A stretch of DNA of 64,000 bases from Ceratorhiza oryzae-sativae (GCA_030998015.1 JARWMV010000240.1:1364001-1428000), one strand, 5' to 3'; positions 39,023 to 50,855 are shown, counted from the first letter of the stretch. Made by a program: numbers and translations. Notes: a model not told the origin generated them from the sequence alone.

Positions 39023-40334
39023 TGTTACAGGTCAGGGTACACTTGAATGTCTAGAGCTTAAGCAAATGTAGATATGTTAGTATACACTAATTGTACTCAA
39101 TACTTCTTAGACTAGAGTAAGAAGGCTCAAAGTAGTTGCAATGTGATCAAGTAACACTCAAGGTAGTCTTAATCTTTCACAGTGTAAACTGACTAAATTA
39201 TAGGTATCAAGAGCAAGACTACTATGGTCAGGTTCCCTTAGATATCTTAAATGTAGTTCAGCCCTAGTTGCTTGGACTAACTGATACTAATCTTAATACT
39301 AGACTTAAGCAATAGCTTATAGGATAGATGGTGGGCTGCCTAATGCATGTACTTCCTCAGCTACAGGTACTTAGATTTCCTCTAATAGCTGGTACTTAAT
39401 GTCACACTCAATCAGGCAATATTGTATCCTTATATATCTCTGTATATAAGATACAATGAATCAGACAGTATATAACTAATATGGTACTTTATTCCTCAGT
39501 ACTAGTTATATAAGAAATCACACACAGACAAGAGAAAAATAGAAAGAGAAAAAGGAAACCAATAACTGGTCTGGGTTGAGTAGAGGAGTGAAGGTGGTCT
39601 GGAAGGGCCTCAGAGGAGGTCCTTTTATACCCTGAGGAGGGCATTCCAGAGCCAAATAGATGCATGCATGCCAGTGCGATCATCAAAAGAGGGTACTGCT
39701 ATACTTGGGATACACCCTAGCCCAGTATAGGATATGAGAGTAAAGACAGGGTGTGGATTGAAGGCATTGATGCATCTGAGACCTGCTATTGGCTTGTAGA
39801 TCATATTATCATAGTATATACATGTAATGAATGGAGGCTACATCTCAGTGAGTCATAAAGTGAGTCAGAGAAGCTTCTGGATCAATTTGGAAGGCTCTCC
39901 TGACTCACTGGAGTCATTAGATCTTGATTGATGGTCCAGTAAGATTCTAATGATCTTCGGGCCATTCCGGCACAAGGATCCAGTGGATCGTGACAATCTT
40001 TGGGCAGCAGATACTGCTGAAGATTAGCTATCGATAGAGCATAAGGTCGCTTTGATAGCGTAAGCGGTTGCCGAGATATGAGCGGTGCAATGTTGTAATC
40101 AATATCTCCTGATAAGAGGAAATATCACAACCTCTGTATCTCTCTGAGATCTTATTGTAAAAACTTAATAAAATATGCGTTGGAAAGCGGGAAATTTGTA
40201 CTATTTAATGGAACGGAAAATAGTACAATTTGGAGTGCATACAAATTCAAGTATTTCACAATTTAATTACAGAGGCATTGCTTGAGGTTGGCAGAGCAGA
40301 CTAAAATAATAGAAAATGTTAGTGATCCATAACA
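39023..40334 (-). repeat. Solo LTR (1.31 kb), minus copy
   Basis: On the minus strand it starts TGTTATGGATCACTAAC and ends GACCTGTAACA, matching 54666-55976 in inverted orientation with scattered differences, several of them CpG-to-CpA. The TG...CA ends, an internal tataaaagg and an aataaa mark it as an LTR. Its flanks are aaacc (39018-39022) and ccagc (40335-40339), which do not match each other but match the flanks of the other copy. Confidence 0.9.
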
Positions 40335-40630
40335 CCAGCCAAGGTATTCAGGGTTTGTTGGATTTGTGCTAAGATACCACTCAGGGTATTAAGGTTTGCT
40401 GCCAGACCATCAACCTTTGTGTTGGTAGCACGAATTTCATTGGTGATCTGCTGCTGCACATCATTGTGCCTTGTTGTGGTGTTTGTGTCTATATTGCTGA
40501 CATCAGATTGGAGTGCCCTGATGGTGTCACTGATGGTGTCAATATTTGAGCACAAATATTGGACTTGTCCCTCTGTCATGTAGGTTGTCCATATTGGCTG
40601 TGTTGGCATGGCCCCTTGAGAGGTAGACAT
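40335..40630 (-). pseudogene. N-terminal part of an old retrotransposon gag
   Basis: Starts MSTSQGAMPTQPIWTTY at 40630 and runs through a heptad-like coiled coil rich in N, T and I, until interrupted by the LTR after ...LNTLAG. The reading frame resumes exactly at 55977 (GHQAAPAPQVPPPAQ), 15.6 kb away on the other strand, showing that the two pieces were once one gene. Confidence 0.75.
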
Positions 40631-40651
40631 GTTGGAGGGGAAACTAGGAAT

Positions 40652-40951
40652 CTAATTCAATTGATGGAGACAATGGGCTAATACAGGAAATTCTTGGGGT
40701 GTGTGGTTTCTGTAGAATTTCCACTTGCTGTTTACAGTTATTTCATAAATTGGGTAGTAATCTTTGCCTGAGAAAAATAGGCTAATGTCCTTAAAATCCA
40801 AACACCCCTTCTCAAACTCATCCCAGTATAGTATTGGAATTTCTTTTAACTTAGTTTGGTCCCAGCAAAGTAGTTCTGGGTAATATTGCCTCAAGGTGTT
40901 GTTGTGCAACAACCTTGATTTCTGGTTCAGGTGCAGGAGATGGCACACCAC
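40652..40951 (-). CDS. ORF upstream of the old gag, unknown
   Basis: A 99-codon minus-strand frame ending HTPQEFPVLAHCLHQLN, about 20 bp before the gag start. It is probably part of the same old element. CpG-poor; no domain recognised. Confidence 0.35.
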   Translation of the reverse strand: MVCHLLHLNQKSRLLHNNTLRQYYPELLCWDQTKLKEIPILYWDEFEKGCLDFKDISLFFSGKDYYPIYEITVNSKWKFYRNHTPQEFPVLAHCLHQLN

Positions 40952-41241
40952 TAAGTTGGTGGTTAAAAGGGGACAGTGAAGTAACTAGGGATCAGGTGTA
41001 CTGTTGGCCAATAGACTGCAAGTATACACCACTTAGTTCATTGAATTGATGTAGGAGTTTGGTGTATTCCTCCTCTTTCTTTCAGATTACACCAGTGAGG
41101 TAATCACCAATGTCTTCAGTGATTAATTTTTCTGCTTTAAAATTTTCTGCCTTGTCTTGGTAGTAGTGGGTGTTGTCCTCAGCACATTGGGCTTGATAAA
41201 GCAAGTATCAGATGAGGTCATGATCAAGGGGGTCAGCCAGC

Positions 41242-41305
41242 TTAGAGATCAGAGTGATGATGGAGGCAATATCCATATAGAAAGGCATGCTCCTTTGGGC
41301 AGTAG
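41242..41305 (-). pseudogene. 3' end of an interrupted Cys/His-rich ORF
   Basis: The minus-strand frame ...YCPKEHAFLYGYCLHHHSDL followed by TAA (41242-41244) continues the frame of 53278-53537 once the chromovirus and one copy of its TSD are removed. Confidence 0.5.
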
Positions 41306-42058
41306 TGTTATGACCTGTCAAACGGACATAACAAAACAACCAAATATTTCTACAGATTTATGGCATTTTTCCTAAGCGGAACAAGCCATAAACAAGGTCA
41401 CGTGACCGGCGCTTAGCCGATTACGGTGGTTACCCTGAACTCGCTCCAGCATTTCTCTCCCATGTTACTGGAGCGAGGAGCGAGTTGTCACGTGATCTCG
41501 GCGCTTACAATCATTGAAGCGCCGGTGGTTACCCTGAACTCGCTCCAGCATTTCTCTCCCATGTTACTGGAGCGAGGAGCGAGTTGTCACGTGATCTCGG
41601 CGCTTAGATTCACGTGACCTCAGCGCTTACGGTGTTACCCTGAACTCGCTCCAGCATTTCTCTCCCATGTTACTTGGAGCGAGGAGCGAGTTGTCACGTG
41701 ATCTCGGCGCTTACGGCAGGATCACGTGACCTCAGCGCCTACCCTCGGACCTGCGCGGCTCTATAAGATTCGGAGCCACACAAACTTAAGACAAACAATT
41801 ACCTAACCCATAGTACTGTACATAACCTACACCTACTGCGGAGTGTGCTTAGATAATACGTCCGCAGCCACCGCAGCCACAGGTATATATAAGGAGGATA
41901 AAGCAAGACTGGACCCTCAGCTTGCTTTATCTTGTCAACCACCATAGACCATAACAAACACTGTAACTAGAACACTCAATACATACTGCATAGCACCAAA
42001 CCGTCAACGCAGCCACTACTTAAGTGCTCCACAAGGGAGCCTCCAGAGGGTCACGACA
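41306..42058 (+). repeat. 5' LTR of the chromovirus
   Basis: TGTTATGACC...GGTCACGACA. It contains three imperfect copies of a roughly 95-bp unit (from 41426, 41522 and 41630), each holding an inverted pair (gaactcgctccag / ctggagcgaggagcgagttg) and a GTCACGTGA E-box palindrome. A TATA box tatatataagg lies at 41884-41894 and the R-region start is predicted at about 41915-41919. Confidence 0.9.
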
Positions 42059-42060
42059 TT

Positions 42061-42072
42061 ATAAAGCAAGCT
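42061..42072 (+). promoter_or_regulatory. Primer-binding site, self-priming type
   Basis: ATAAAGCAAGCT, two bases after the LTR, is the exact reverse complement of AGCTTGCTTTAT at 41919-41930, about 30 bp after the TATA box and so near the predicted RNA 5' end. This is the geometry of Tf1/sushi self-priming. I saw no match to a tRNA 3' end. Confidence 0.65.
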
Positions 42073-42179
42073 CTTAACTTAACTAGTGGCGAACATAAGT
42101 ATACTGCACAGATACTAAGGGCTGAGTACACGAGAAAACCAGCTAACTCCTGTGATACATAAGAGAACACAAAGAAACT

Positions 42180-44009
42180 ATGTCACAGAGACCACAAACT
42201 CGATCTCAAAGCAGAGTGGCAAATAGTAGGCCACAATCACCCAAACCCATTGCTTCCCCAGAGGCTGAAGGTAACCCAGATGAGACCCTCCAAGGAATGC
42301 CAGGGGGGTTGCCACAAAACCCACGACCAGTGGCTCAACCCAACCCCACTCGGGCCCCCATCCTGGGAGGGGAAATAGGGGGAATACCACTCCGCAGCCC
42401 TCAACCGCCAATTCACCTGATAAATCCAGACCCAGAAGATATCTCAAATCCAGAGAGGGATGAGGTAGAAGATATGACCCGAACCATATACGAACAAGGC
42501 ACGCCTTGGCGGAAGAGGCAAGGACACAACCCCAGCCAGGTCCCGGAACCATAGCCACTGCCAACCCTATTCACACCATTGCCACAGCCATCAGGGCGGG
42601 GCTCAAGGAACTTAGAGACAATAATCATAGGGAACTAGAAAAGGCAATCACGGTATAAATCAGTGTCAAATATCACTAACCCGACAAGAAGGAAACGTGG
42701 ACTGGATGGTAAGGTCATGGAAACATCCAACAAAAATGTCCTCTATGTGGCAAAGAACCAGGACGACCTAAAAGCAGAAATGGGGAACCTGATAAAAGAA
42801 TTAAAGGACATCTCCATGGAAATAAACCGGGTACTGGGAATGCAAGAGCGAAAGCTCGAAAGCTTAGAGAAGAAAACCGAAAACACAGGGGAGATCCTAA
42901 TCGCACTAGAACAACGGGTAACCGATCTAGGAAATGAGCTCCGGAAAACAACTGAAGCAGGAAGGCCAAGGGAAAGGACAGAAGAAACCAGGGGAAGAAC
43001 TAGGGTGGTCATAGGAAGCCCCTCACGATCCCCCTCAGCCTCCCCAGTACGAACACCTTTTCTGGGAAGAACCTTCCAGGCTGAGTCCACAATAAGACCC
43101 CGAACAGAACCTCCATCCCAAGCAAACCAACCTACCCTTGCTGCAAACCACACTCCTAAGGAGGCGAGACTAGGGAGACCCAGCAAATTTAATGGGAAAA
43201 AGGGGAAGGAAGCAGAGAACTTCATAATCAGCATGGAACTTTTCTTTGCTGACTATGACGAATCAGCCTTTGATGACCGAAAAAAGATATCTGCTGTGCT
43301 AATGAACATGGAGGATGGGGAAGCAGCAAACTGGGCACAACCTTACCGCCGGAAACTACTAGCAGGCGAACACACAGGTATTCTTGCATCCTGGAAGGAT
43401 TTCAGGAAGGGATTCCTGGATGCTTTTAATGACCCAGTCATAAAGGAAAAGACCATCCGGAAACTAAGGAAATTAACACAGACCAAGAGTGCATTGGATT
43501 ATGCTACCCAATTCCGGATCCTGATCCAAGAGGTAGACTGGAACCAGGAAGCCCAAGGACCAATTCAGGGAAGGGTTAAAACCCGAAGTACGACAAGAGA
43601 TCTTAAGGATTGAAGTACTGGCAAATGAGGCTGAAGGTCCATCATATACCTTAGATCAATTAATTGACTTTGCCTGCAAAATGGATGACATGCAGTTTGC
43701 AAACCAGAAAATGAATACAAGGACCAGCAACTCATCAAATTCAACCTGGGCACCAGCGAAATACAAACAAGGGGGAACAAGCCTTTAGGGACCAGCGGCA
43801 AACAGGGGAATACCCAAACCAACAACATGGTAAGGATACCAAACAGTGAAAAGGACAGGCGAAGGAAAGAAGGACTCTGTATCAAATGCGGTAAATCAGG
43901 GCATGTCCTGAAGGAGTGCCGAGGCCAGTGGACCTACGACAAAGCTAAGATACAAGGGAAGGCCAGCAGACAAGTTGAGGAAGAAAGCAGCTCTGAGTCG
44001 GAAAACTAA
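42180..44009 (+). CDS. gag: Chromovirus Gag
   Basis: Starts MSQRPQTRSQSRVANSRPQ at 42180. A Pro-rich N-terminus and a coiled coil (about 42770-42960) precede a retrotransposon-gag domain (about 43170-43600, KFNGKKGKEAENFI ... LRKLTQTKSALDYATQFR), and a CCHC zinc knuckle CIKCGKSGHVLKEC lies at about 43878-43919. Frame breaks (near 42500-42660, 43580 and 43780) need one-base corrections. It encodes the capsid/nucleocapsid that packages element RNA. Confidence 0.85.
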
Positions 44010-44104
44010 TTGGTCCTACCACTTCCATGTTGGAGGACCCCAATATAACCCCTACCGCAGATGTATGTTACCTCAAGAAGTCTAGTAATCAATCAATAAT
44101 ATAC

Positions 44105-47100
44105 ACTACGGTAGAGGGAATCATGGAACCAGCTAAACGCTGATTGACTCAGGATCTTCAACCAACTTCATCGATAAGGCCTATTCAAGGGAAAAAGGGA
44201 TTCCAACCACTCCCCTCAAACACAAGAAATCAATTGTGGCCATTGATGGAAATGAAATCAAGGATGCCATAGAAGAAAGGGCAGAACTAAACATCGAAGT
44301 GGAAGGGAAGACACTAAAATGCTCCCTTTATGTAATGACCCTAGGTGACACAGACATAGTCCTAGGGAAAGAATGGCTTGAAGAAGCAGAACCTATCATA
44401 GATTGGAAAGACCTTACCATCTCATACCCAGACGAAATCAAGGCAAGGGCAGCAAGTGAAAGCCTACAAATCCCAGAAGAATTTAGGGATTTTGAAGACC
44501 TATTTGGGGAAGAAGGTTTCCGAGAACTTCCACCCCACCGAGGTAACCTAGACTTCAAAATGGACCTGATCGAGGGAGCGGAGCTGCCAAAGCCTGCAAA
44601 GAGGTACAGTATGTCACCAGCAGAAACAAAGGCGCTCAGGGAGTACCTAGAGGAGGAACTAAGAAACGGGAAAATAAGGCCCAGCCAGTCAGTTGTAGCT
44701 GCACCCTGTTTCTATGTGAACAAAGCAGATGGAGGGCTTAGGTTGGTAGTCGACTACCGTAAGATGAATGACATCACCAAGCCAGACAGGTTTCCACTTC
44801 CAATCCAAATAGAATTGATTGAGAGACTGAAGGATGCAACCATCTATTCAAAAATGGATGTTCGATGGGGGTTCAACAACATCAGGGTAAAAGAGGGAGA
44901 CGAATGGAAAACAGCTTTCAGGACAGGAGAAGGCCAGTTTGAATGCTTGGTCATGCCATTCAGTAAAAGAAGGACCAAGAACCTTTACCAGGTTCATGAT
45001 GGAAAAGTTCCGTGACATAATAGACGATTATGTGGTAATCTACATGGACGATGTACTAGTGTTTTCCAGAAACAGGGAAGAACAGTACAACATGTCAGGG
45101 AAGTGTTAAGAAGAATGAGGGAAAACCACCTCTTCCTCAAACCACACAAGTGTCAGTTCTTTGTGAAGGAGGTAAGCTTCATTGGAATTGTCATATCCCC
45201 AGAAGGGATATCGATGGAAAAGGAAAAGGTAAAGGCAGTTCTAGAATGGCCAGAACCTAACACAGTAAAAGAAGTCCAAGCCTTCCTAGGCTTCGTGGGG
45301 TTCTATAGAAGGTGGATAGAGAAGTTTAGCACCTTAGCCAAACCCCTCACAGATCTCACCCAAAAAGATGTCAAATTCCTGTGGGAAAGAAAACAACAGG
45401 AAGCATTTGAAGCTATCAAAGAAGCAGTAGCAAGAGAACCGGTCCTGATCCACCCAAACCCAAACAGGCCATACATACTGGAAACAGACCCTCAGGAGTG
45501 GCCATGGGGGCGGTACTAAGCCAAAAGGGTGATGACAACCGATTGCATCCAATTGCCTTCCTATCGAAGAGCTTCACCCCACCAGAGAAAAATTATGACA
45601 CCTACGACAAGGAGTTGCTTGCAATTGTTAGGTCCTTAGAGCACTGGAGGTTATACTTAGAAGGGACAGAGGAACCTATTGTGATATACACTGACCATAG
45701 GAACCTCCAGTACTGGCAAAATGCCCAGATGTGGAATAGAAGGCATGCCAGATGGTATCTCACTCTGGCACCCTTCAATTTTCAGATTGTGTACAGACCA
45801 GGGAAACTCTCACAGAAGCCAGATGCCCTTTCCAGAAGGAGCGACCATGGGGATACCCCTATGGAACCACAGATCATGATTCCAGAAGAAAGGTTCATAG
45901 GTTTCATGGCAGAAGTACAGGGGAATTTCTGGGAAGAGCTTAAAGAAGCTCAGGAAGAAGACGAATCTATCAGATCCTTAAGGCTGAGTGTGGCAAATAA
46001 AGAACAACTACCGCCCTCAGTACAGAAGGAATTTAGACGGTATGAAATGAAGGAGGGCCTATTAAGGTATGACGATAGGCTCTACATCCCAGATGACAAG
46101 GACTTGAGGTTGAGTCTCCTTGAGGAGTGCCATGACGCCCCAGTGGCAGGTCATCAGGGACAAGCCCGAACACTAGAATTACTATCAAGGGATTACTATT
46201 GGCCAGGAATGAAGGCCCAAGTAAACCGATACGTGGAATCTTGTGAAACGTGTCAAAGAAGCAAAGGACACAAACAAGGCACTCCCTGAAGTCCTTACCA
46301 ATCCCATGGAAACCATGGGCAGATGTCGCATATGATTTCATCGTCAAATTACCTGTCTCAAAGGGGTACGACAGTATTTGACAGTTGTAGATCGCTTCTC
46401 CCGGCAGGCCCATTTTGTACCATGTCTGGAGAGCACCAATGCAGAAGAACTGGCAGAAATATTCATAAGGGAAGTATGGAGACATCACGGGACCCCAGAA
46501 ACCACTGTCTCAGACCGAGGGCCAACCTTTAACAGCCAATTCCTAAAAGCCCTATACAAAGGAATTGGGACAAAGCCCAGATTCTCCACTGCTTTCCATC
46601 CAGAAACAGATGGTCTGTCGGAAAGGACAAATCAATGGGTAGAAGGGTTCTTAAGAACCTTCTGCAATTATAGACAAGATGATTGGGTAAAATGGTTACC
46701 CATTGCCGAATTCTGCCATAACAACCACGTAAATGCTACAACAGGACAAACCCCATTTGAAACAGTATATGGAAAAAACCCAAGATGGGTTGTCCGAGAG
46801 GGAGAAGAACCATCTGAGGCACCCGCTGCAGACAACATGCGTAATCAAATGGAAAAGGTATGGGATGAGGCAAGAGCCTCAATGGAATTACACCAACAAA
46901 TGGAAAAGAAAGGGAGGGAATTCAAGGTAGGAGACAAGGTTTGGCTGCTCCTAACAAACCTCTCGTCCAAGAGACCCTCCAAGAAACTGGACAACCGAAA
47001 AGGGGGGCCCTTTGAAATCACAGAAAAGATCTCATCCCATGCATATCGCCTGGACCTACCTAAAACTATACGTGTACACAATGTATTCCATGTAAATCTC

Positions 47101-47435
47101 CTCTCGCCATTCACAGAAGATAAAGACTTCCGAAGAAGGCAGGCCAGCCACCACCACCAATCATAACGGAAAAAGGAGAGGAGGAATACAAGGTGGACCA
47201 CATTGCAAATTATGAATGGCGGAATGGTGAGCTGTTTTACCAAATCAGATGGAAGGGCTACGACCCAATAGAAGACACAATGGAACGTGCCAGCAAGTTT
47301 GCTGACATGAAAGAGGTTCTAAATGACTTGCAAAGGCACTTACCAGACGCACCAATGCCAGTCAAGTCAAGTCAGCACTCAGGTGACTCGAAAGGCAGGC
47401 CAAAGAGAACCAAACGAGGATCTGGAAAGCTTTAA
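44105..47435 (+). CDS. pol: Chromovirus Pol: PR-RT-RNaseH-IN-chromodomain
   Basis: Protease LIDSGSSTNFID at about 44140. Reverse transcriptase 44590-45110 with GLRLVVDYRKMND, a KMDVRWGF block and the catalytic VIYMDDVLVFS at about 45034. RNase H from about 45470 (YTDHRNLQYW). The integrase zinc finger (H...H...CETCQRSK, 46126-46260) and DDE core follow: Asp in YDFIVKL-preceding text at about 46325, SDRGPTF, and Glu in ETDGLSERTNQ. A GPF block and a chromodomain (YKVDHIANYEWRNGELFYQI, WKGYDP, 47190-47300) close the ORF at TAA 47433-47435. One-base breaks lie near 44136, 44965, 45085, 45490, 46288 and 47155. Confidence 0.9.
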
Positions 47436-47523
47436 AAAGAGCCATCCAGGATACCCAAGAAAGGCCAGAGCCTGCTCTACTACACCTCACTTGCACCACA
47501 ACACACCTGCGAAACCCCAAAAC

Positions 47524-49793
47524 ATGCCTTTCGTCACTCACCCAGTCGCACATCCCAACCGTTACACCCCACTTGCTGAAAATCAGGTGGCCCCACTTCG
47601 GCAGCCACCCACCACCAGGCGGCCAGCACCCTACCCTGGCAGGGAAAATCGTCCTAAACCAGGGATGTACTGCTCCAGTGTGGAAGACGCCCAGAGGTAT
47701 GCCAAACGACTGTTGCCAGGGGCTAACCTAGTGTACATCCCAAAGAAGTTAAGGGATGAAAGGAACTGGATTGACGATGACAAGTACCTGGATCCCAGGT
47801 TAGGGGTCCTGACATGGCATGGAAGCCGGAAGCCAACAACAAGAAACGCCTTGTTAAGAACACTGATGTATGTCGTCGACAATATCGTGGGACCAACAGT
47901 CGACGTGGTGACCAAGGCAGCAAGACAACAGAGGAGGGCCACAGGCCAAATGGCAGATGGAGGGGACTGGGAGGTGGAGCGCCAGGCAAAGGCATTGCTG
48001 GAAGAATGGAAGTTGACACCAGCTGCACTGTATGTGGGACTGCTCGAAGCAACTACCACTGATGAGATGTTTACTGCTATCAGGACAAAGCAGGCAAACA
48101 TGAATGACTTCCGAAATTGGGTGAAGGTAGAGGTGCTGTGCCAGGCTCCTGCAGCCAGAACTTGCCAGAATTCTGGCTAAAATTCCAGCGAATTCCGGCG
48201 TGCCAGTTGCCAGTGCAGGTGCCAGAATAGCCTCAAGGGTGCCAGAGTCCTAGGCGGAGTCCTGCAGTACTGGCATACCTGCATACCTGCATACCTGAAT
48301 ACTGGCACATTGTCACCTGTACACGACCACCACGGATTGCATATATTAAGCACTCATAAAATGCGCAAAATTCAGCGGATCAAATTGTACTTTACTTGAT
48401 TACAAACGGTTAAGAAATGAGCAGTATCGGCGCAGAATCGTCTAAGAAAAATATTCAGGGGGATGTGCAGATGTTCAAGCTCGCTATCCTGAGCTCTAAT
48501 TGGGGCGATATACATACCAATCGACTCTTCTCACTGAGAGAATCGAATGCACATATTTTCATAATAAACGAACGCTTTTATCGAAAGTTATCAGCGATAT
48601 AAAGGGGGAAACCCCTGAACAGCGCCACAAGCGCTAGTGAAACCAGCCGTGCAAACCTCGCTCCCTTGCGCGGAGTCGATGCGCATTATCATAAGGACTC
48701 TATATACCAAAAACCAGCCTGATTGAAGGTGTTTTAGCTGGTGAAAACTGGGGAACAGCGCCCTGATGCTGAAAACCCCCTGAAATGCGCCATGGACACC
48801 CACACAGTGCTATTCTGGCTTTCTTAGTATCACAGACAGATTCAGGGATGCTTATTGCCCTATCTCAGGTACCTGAAACATCTGGAACAAGCTTATAACA
48901 TAAATTTCCGACCATGTGCAGTGATTCTGCTGGGTTGACAGTGAGGTTGCCTGCACACACCCCGGTTCATAGTTATCCAGTCAATGTATTTACTAGATAT
49001 AATGTCAGTAGGGGTTTTTCAAGCTCAGGAGAAAAGGCTAGCTGGTCGGATAAGCTTCAAACAGCTTTCTTTGTGGTGAAATAGCATGTGCGCATTTCCC
49101 AGAATATTTCCTGAGCATCAATTTGGAGCGAACTATGCATTATCGAATTTTTTGCGCGGAGCAAATGACATATCTGTGATCTCCTGATTTTTGCGCATTT
49201 AATGAGCTACTTTGCGAGAGATTGTGGTGAGGTTTATGGCCCTGGAAATGTTGGCCACAAAGACCCGAACAAAAGAACTGCGTAAAATTTGCCAGAATGA
49301 ATTTCGTATGAAACGTGCTCTATATCATTGGAATGCTCTCTCTTCTGCGCATCTAATGAGCTATTACACAACTTGATGTGGTGAGTTCTGACCATAGCCA
49401 GTTGCAGGAGTCCCGGGATTCTGGCATGCTCCTGCACCTGCCAGAATTCTGGCACGGACTCCGGCAACTGGCGAGCCAGTGCCAGTGCCAGTGCCAGAAT
49501 GGCCAAAAAGCGCAGGAGTCCTGCTGCAGGTGCCGGAGTCCTGCAAAATTCTGGCACAGCTTCTCTAGGTGAAGGTGCACCCAAACAAAAACACCAATTA
49601 CGACACTGATATGACAAGCCTTACATCAAGCCTAGAATCACTGGTCGTGGCTGAGGAAGAAGCCAAGCCAGAAATAAAGGAACCCACCCTGGACCCAGCT
49701 GCGGAGGAAGCCAAACAGGACTGGGACCGGTGGGAAAACGAGCTTGTCGAAGCTCTGGAGGAGGTGCCACTGTTGGAACCAACCCCCATATGA
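47524..49793 (+). CDS. Accessory sense ORF of the chromovirus (split by a hAT-like insert)
   Basis: Starts MPFVTHPVAHPNRYTPLAEN at 47524, shortly after pol. It contains a Pro-rich N-terminus and a globular part (EDAQRYAKRLLPGANLVYIP ... ILSxx-like helices, EVERQAKALLEEWKLTPAAL), then reaches NWVKV at 48127, where a 1440-bp element intervenes. It resumes in frame with HPNKNTNYDTD at 49571 and ends in an acidic tail (EEAKQDWDRWENELVEALEE) at TGA 49791-49793. I do not recognise the family. The restored length is about 275 residues. It sits where envelope or accessory ORFs of other LTR elements lie, but has no signal peptide or membrane segment. Confidence 0.6.
48128..49567 (-). mobile_element. 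Non-autonomous hAT-like element, copy 1 (1440 bp)
   Basis: The ends are TAGAGGTGCTGTGCCAG and, inverted, TAGAGAAGCTGTGCCAG, bracketed by the 8-bp TSD GGTGAAGG (48120-48127 and 49568-49575). 8-bp TSDs and TA[AG]NG ends are hAT traits. Subterminal regions are packed with TGCCAG/CTGGCA words. No transposase ORF. The whole body is related in reverse orientation to 61457-62891 (for example 48600-48660 against 62385-62440). Confidence 0.85.
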
Positions 49794-49875
49794 CCACTTT
49801 GCCTCCCACAAATTGTCTCCCGAATGTATAAGAGTTTTATTTTTTCTTTTACACACCAAACTTAATACATTTCTT

Positions 49876-50415
49876 TTACTCTCTATTTTTACGTTTGCCC
49901 TTGAGGGGCTGGGTATAGGGCTTCTTGCCCCTGTTATCCTTCTTATTGGTCCAAACAACTGACCGGGTAGTGGGCTGCAGCCAAGGAGCCTCCCCCCCTG
50001 GGAGGTCGGCCATGTAGTTCTGGAAACACCCAGAACCAGACGCTGCAAAGGGCGAAGCCTCATCAAACAAGGGAGCAGAGCCCTCCTTGAAGAATTCGGC
50101 AAGAGCAGCCTGGTGAGACCGCTCCTCAAAGGACTTGTACTCCTGATCAACGAGCGCCCAGACATGCTCAAGGGTGGCCTCATGGGCCCGACCATCAAGG
50201 AGGATGCGCTCTTCTACAGAACGAGTTAGCTACGTGAGAATGATGAAGAACGAACACACATACCTGGCACCCCACAGAAGAACCAATCCCCAACACCTTG
50301 ATAGAAGTCTTCAAGGGAGGCGTCACACACAGCATCACAGTAGGCACAGTACTCCCCCTCAGGGAGACCAGCAGGTGCAGTCAAGGGGATTGTAGTTAAG
50401 GGAAATAACACGCAT
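49876..50415 (-). CDS. Antisense spliced Cys-rich gene inside the chromovirus
   Basis: It starts at ATG 50415 (MRVISLNYNPLDCTCWSP). After an apparent one-base loss it continues EGEYCAYCDAVCDASLEDF and ends VP at the donor. A 50-nt intron (50214-50263; gtatgt...ctgtag, with a gctaac branch site) joins EERILLDGRAHEATLEHVWA and a second exon with GSGCFQNYMADLPGGEAPW, closing with a very basic tail (KKPYTQPLKGKRKNRE) at 49876. About 165 residues; family not recognised. The C-x-C and C-x2-C-x3-C spacing suggests metal binding. It is divergent from the Rep-like gene. An intron on the strand opposite to the genomic RNA would survive retrotransposition, so the gene may be carried as cargo. Confidence 0.6.
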
Positions 50416-50855
50416 AGTAAAGAACGGGATGAGGAAGGAAAACAACAAAACCACAAACATTAAAAAAAATCACGGTGCAACACAATAACTTGCACAAACA
50501 TCAAAACAAGGACTGGTCAGGTGACACCAACAGACACGTGACCATCTGCCAGAAAACAAACAACAAAGCATGGGAATCACATGACCTAGCCTAGTCACGT
50601 GAATATACGCTATCCCCTAACTACCGGAGGGGTCGGAGAGGGGGCACCGACCGAAGTGGGGGAGCGGAGGCCCCGAGCGTAGCGAGGATCAAGGCCGACA
50701 CGGAGGAACGGATGGGAGGGCACCCCTCGGAGATGCGTCATCACCGAAATAAGGTCATGTGATCACAACAAATGCAAGACGGAGTCATGTGACAATCAAA
50801 ACGGACCTTGCAGCTTATATAGACAAGCACAAGGCCCGAGATAACCTGCACTCTC
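50416..50855. promoter_or_regulatory. Divergent intergenic region of the antisense gene and Rep
   Basis: Contains four GTCACGTGA-like words (about 50530, 50595, 50757 and 50787; some as CATGTG), the same palindrome as in the LTR repeats, a GC-rich block with the inverted pair GGTCGG (50631-50636) and CCGACC (50647-50652), and a tatatagac TATA-like element at about 50817 before the Rep ATG. No TAATATTAC-type nonanucleotide was found. Confidence 0.45.

Noticed and set aside
48128..49567. The TGCCAG-rich ends as a CRISPR-like or simple tandem repeat
   Set aside because: Spacing is irregular and the block is bounded by inverted ends and an 8-bp TSD, so it is transposon subterminal sequence.
49638..50198. 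A 186-codon minus-strand open frame in the chromovirus
   Set aside because: It is an out-of-frame shadow of the spliced antisense gene and the sense accessory ORF tail; composition is unnatural (Arg/Ser/Leu/Pro runs).
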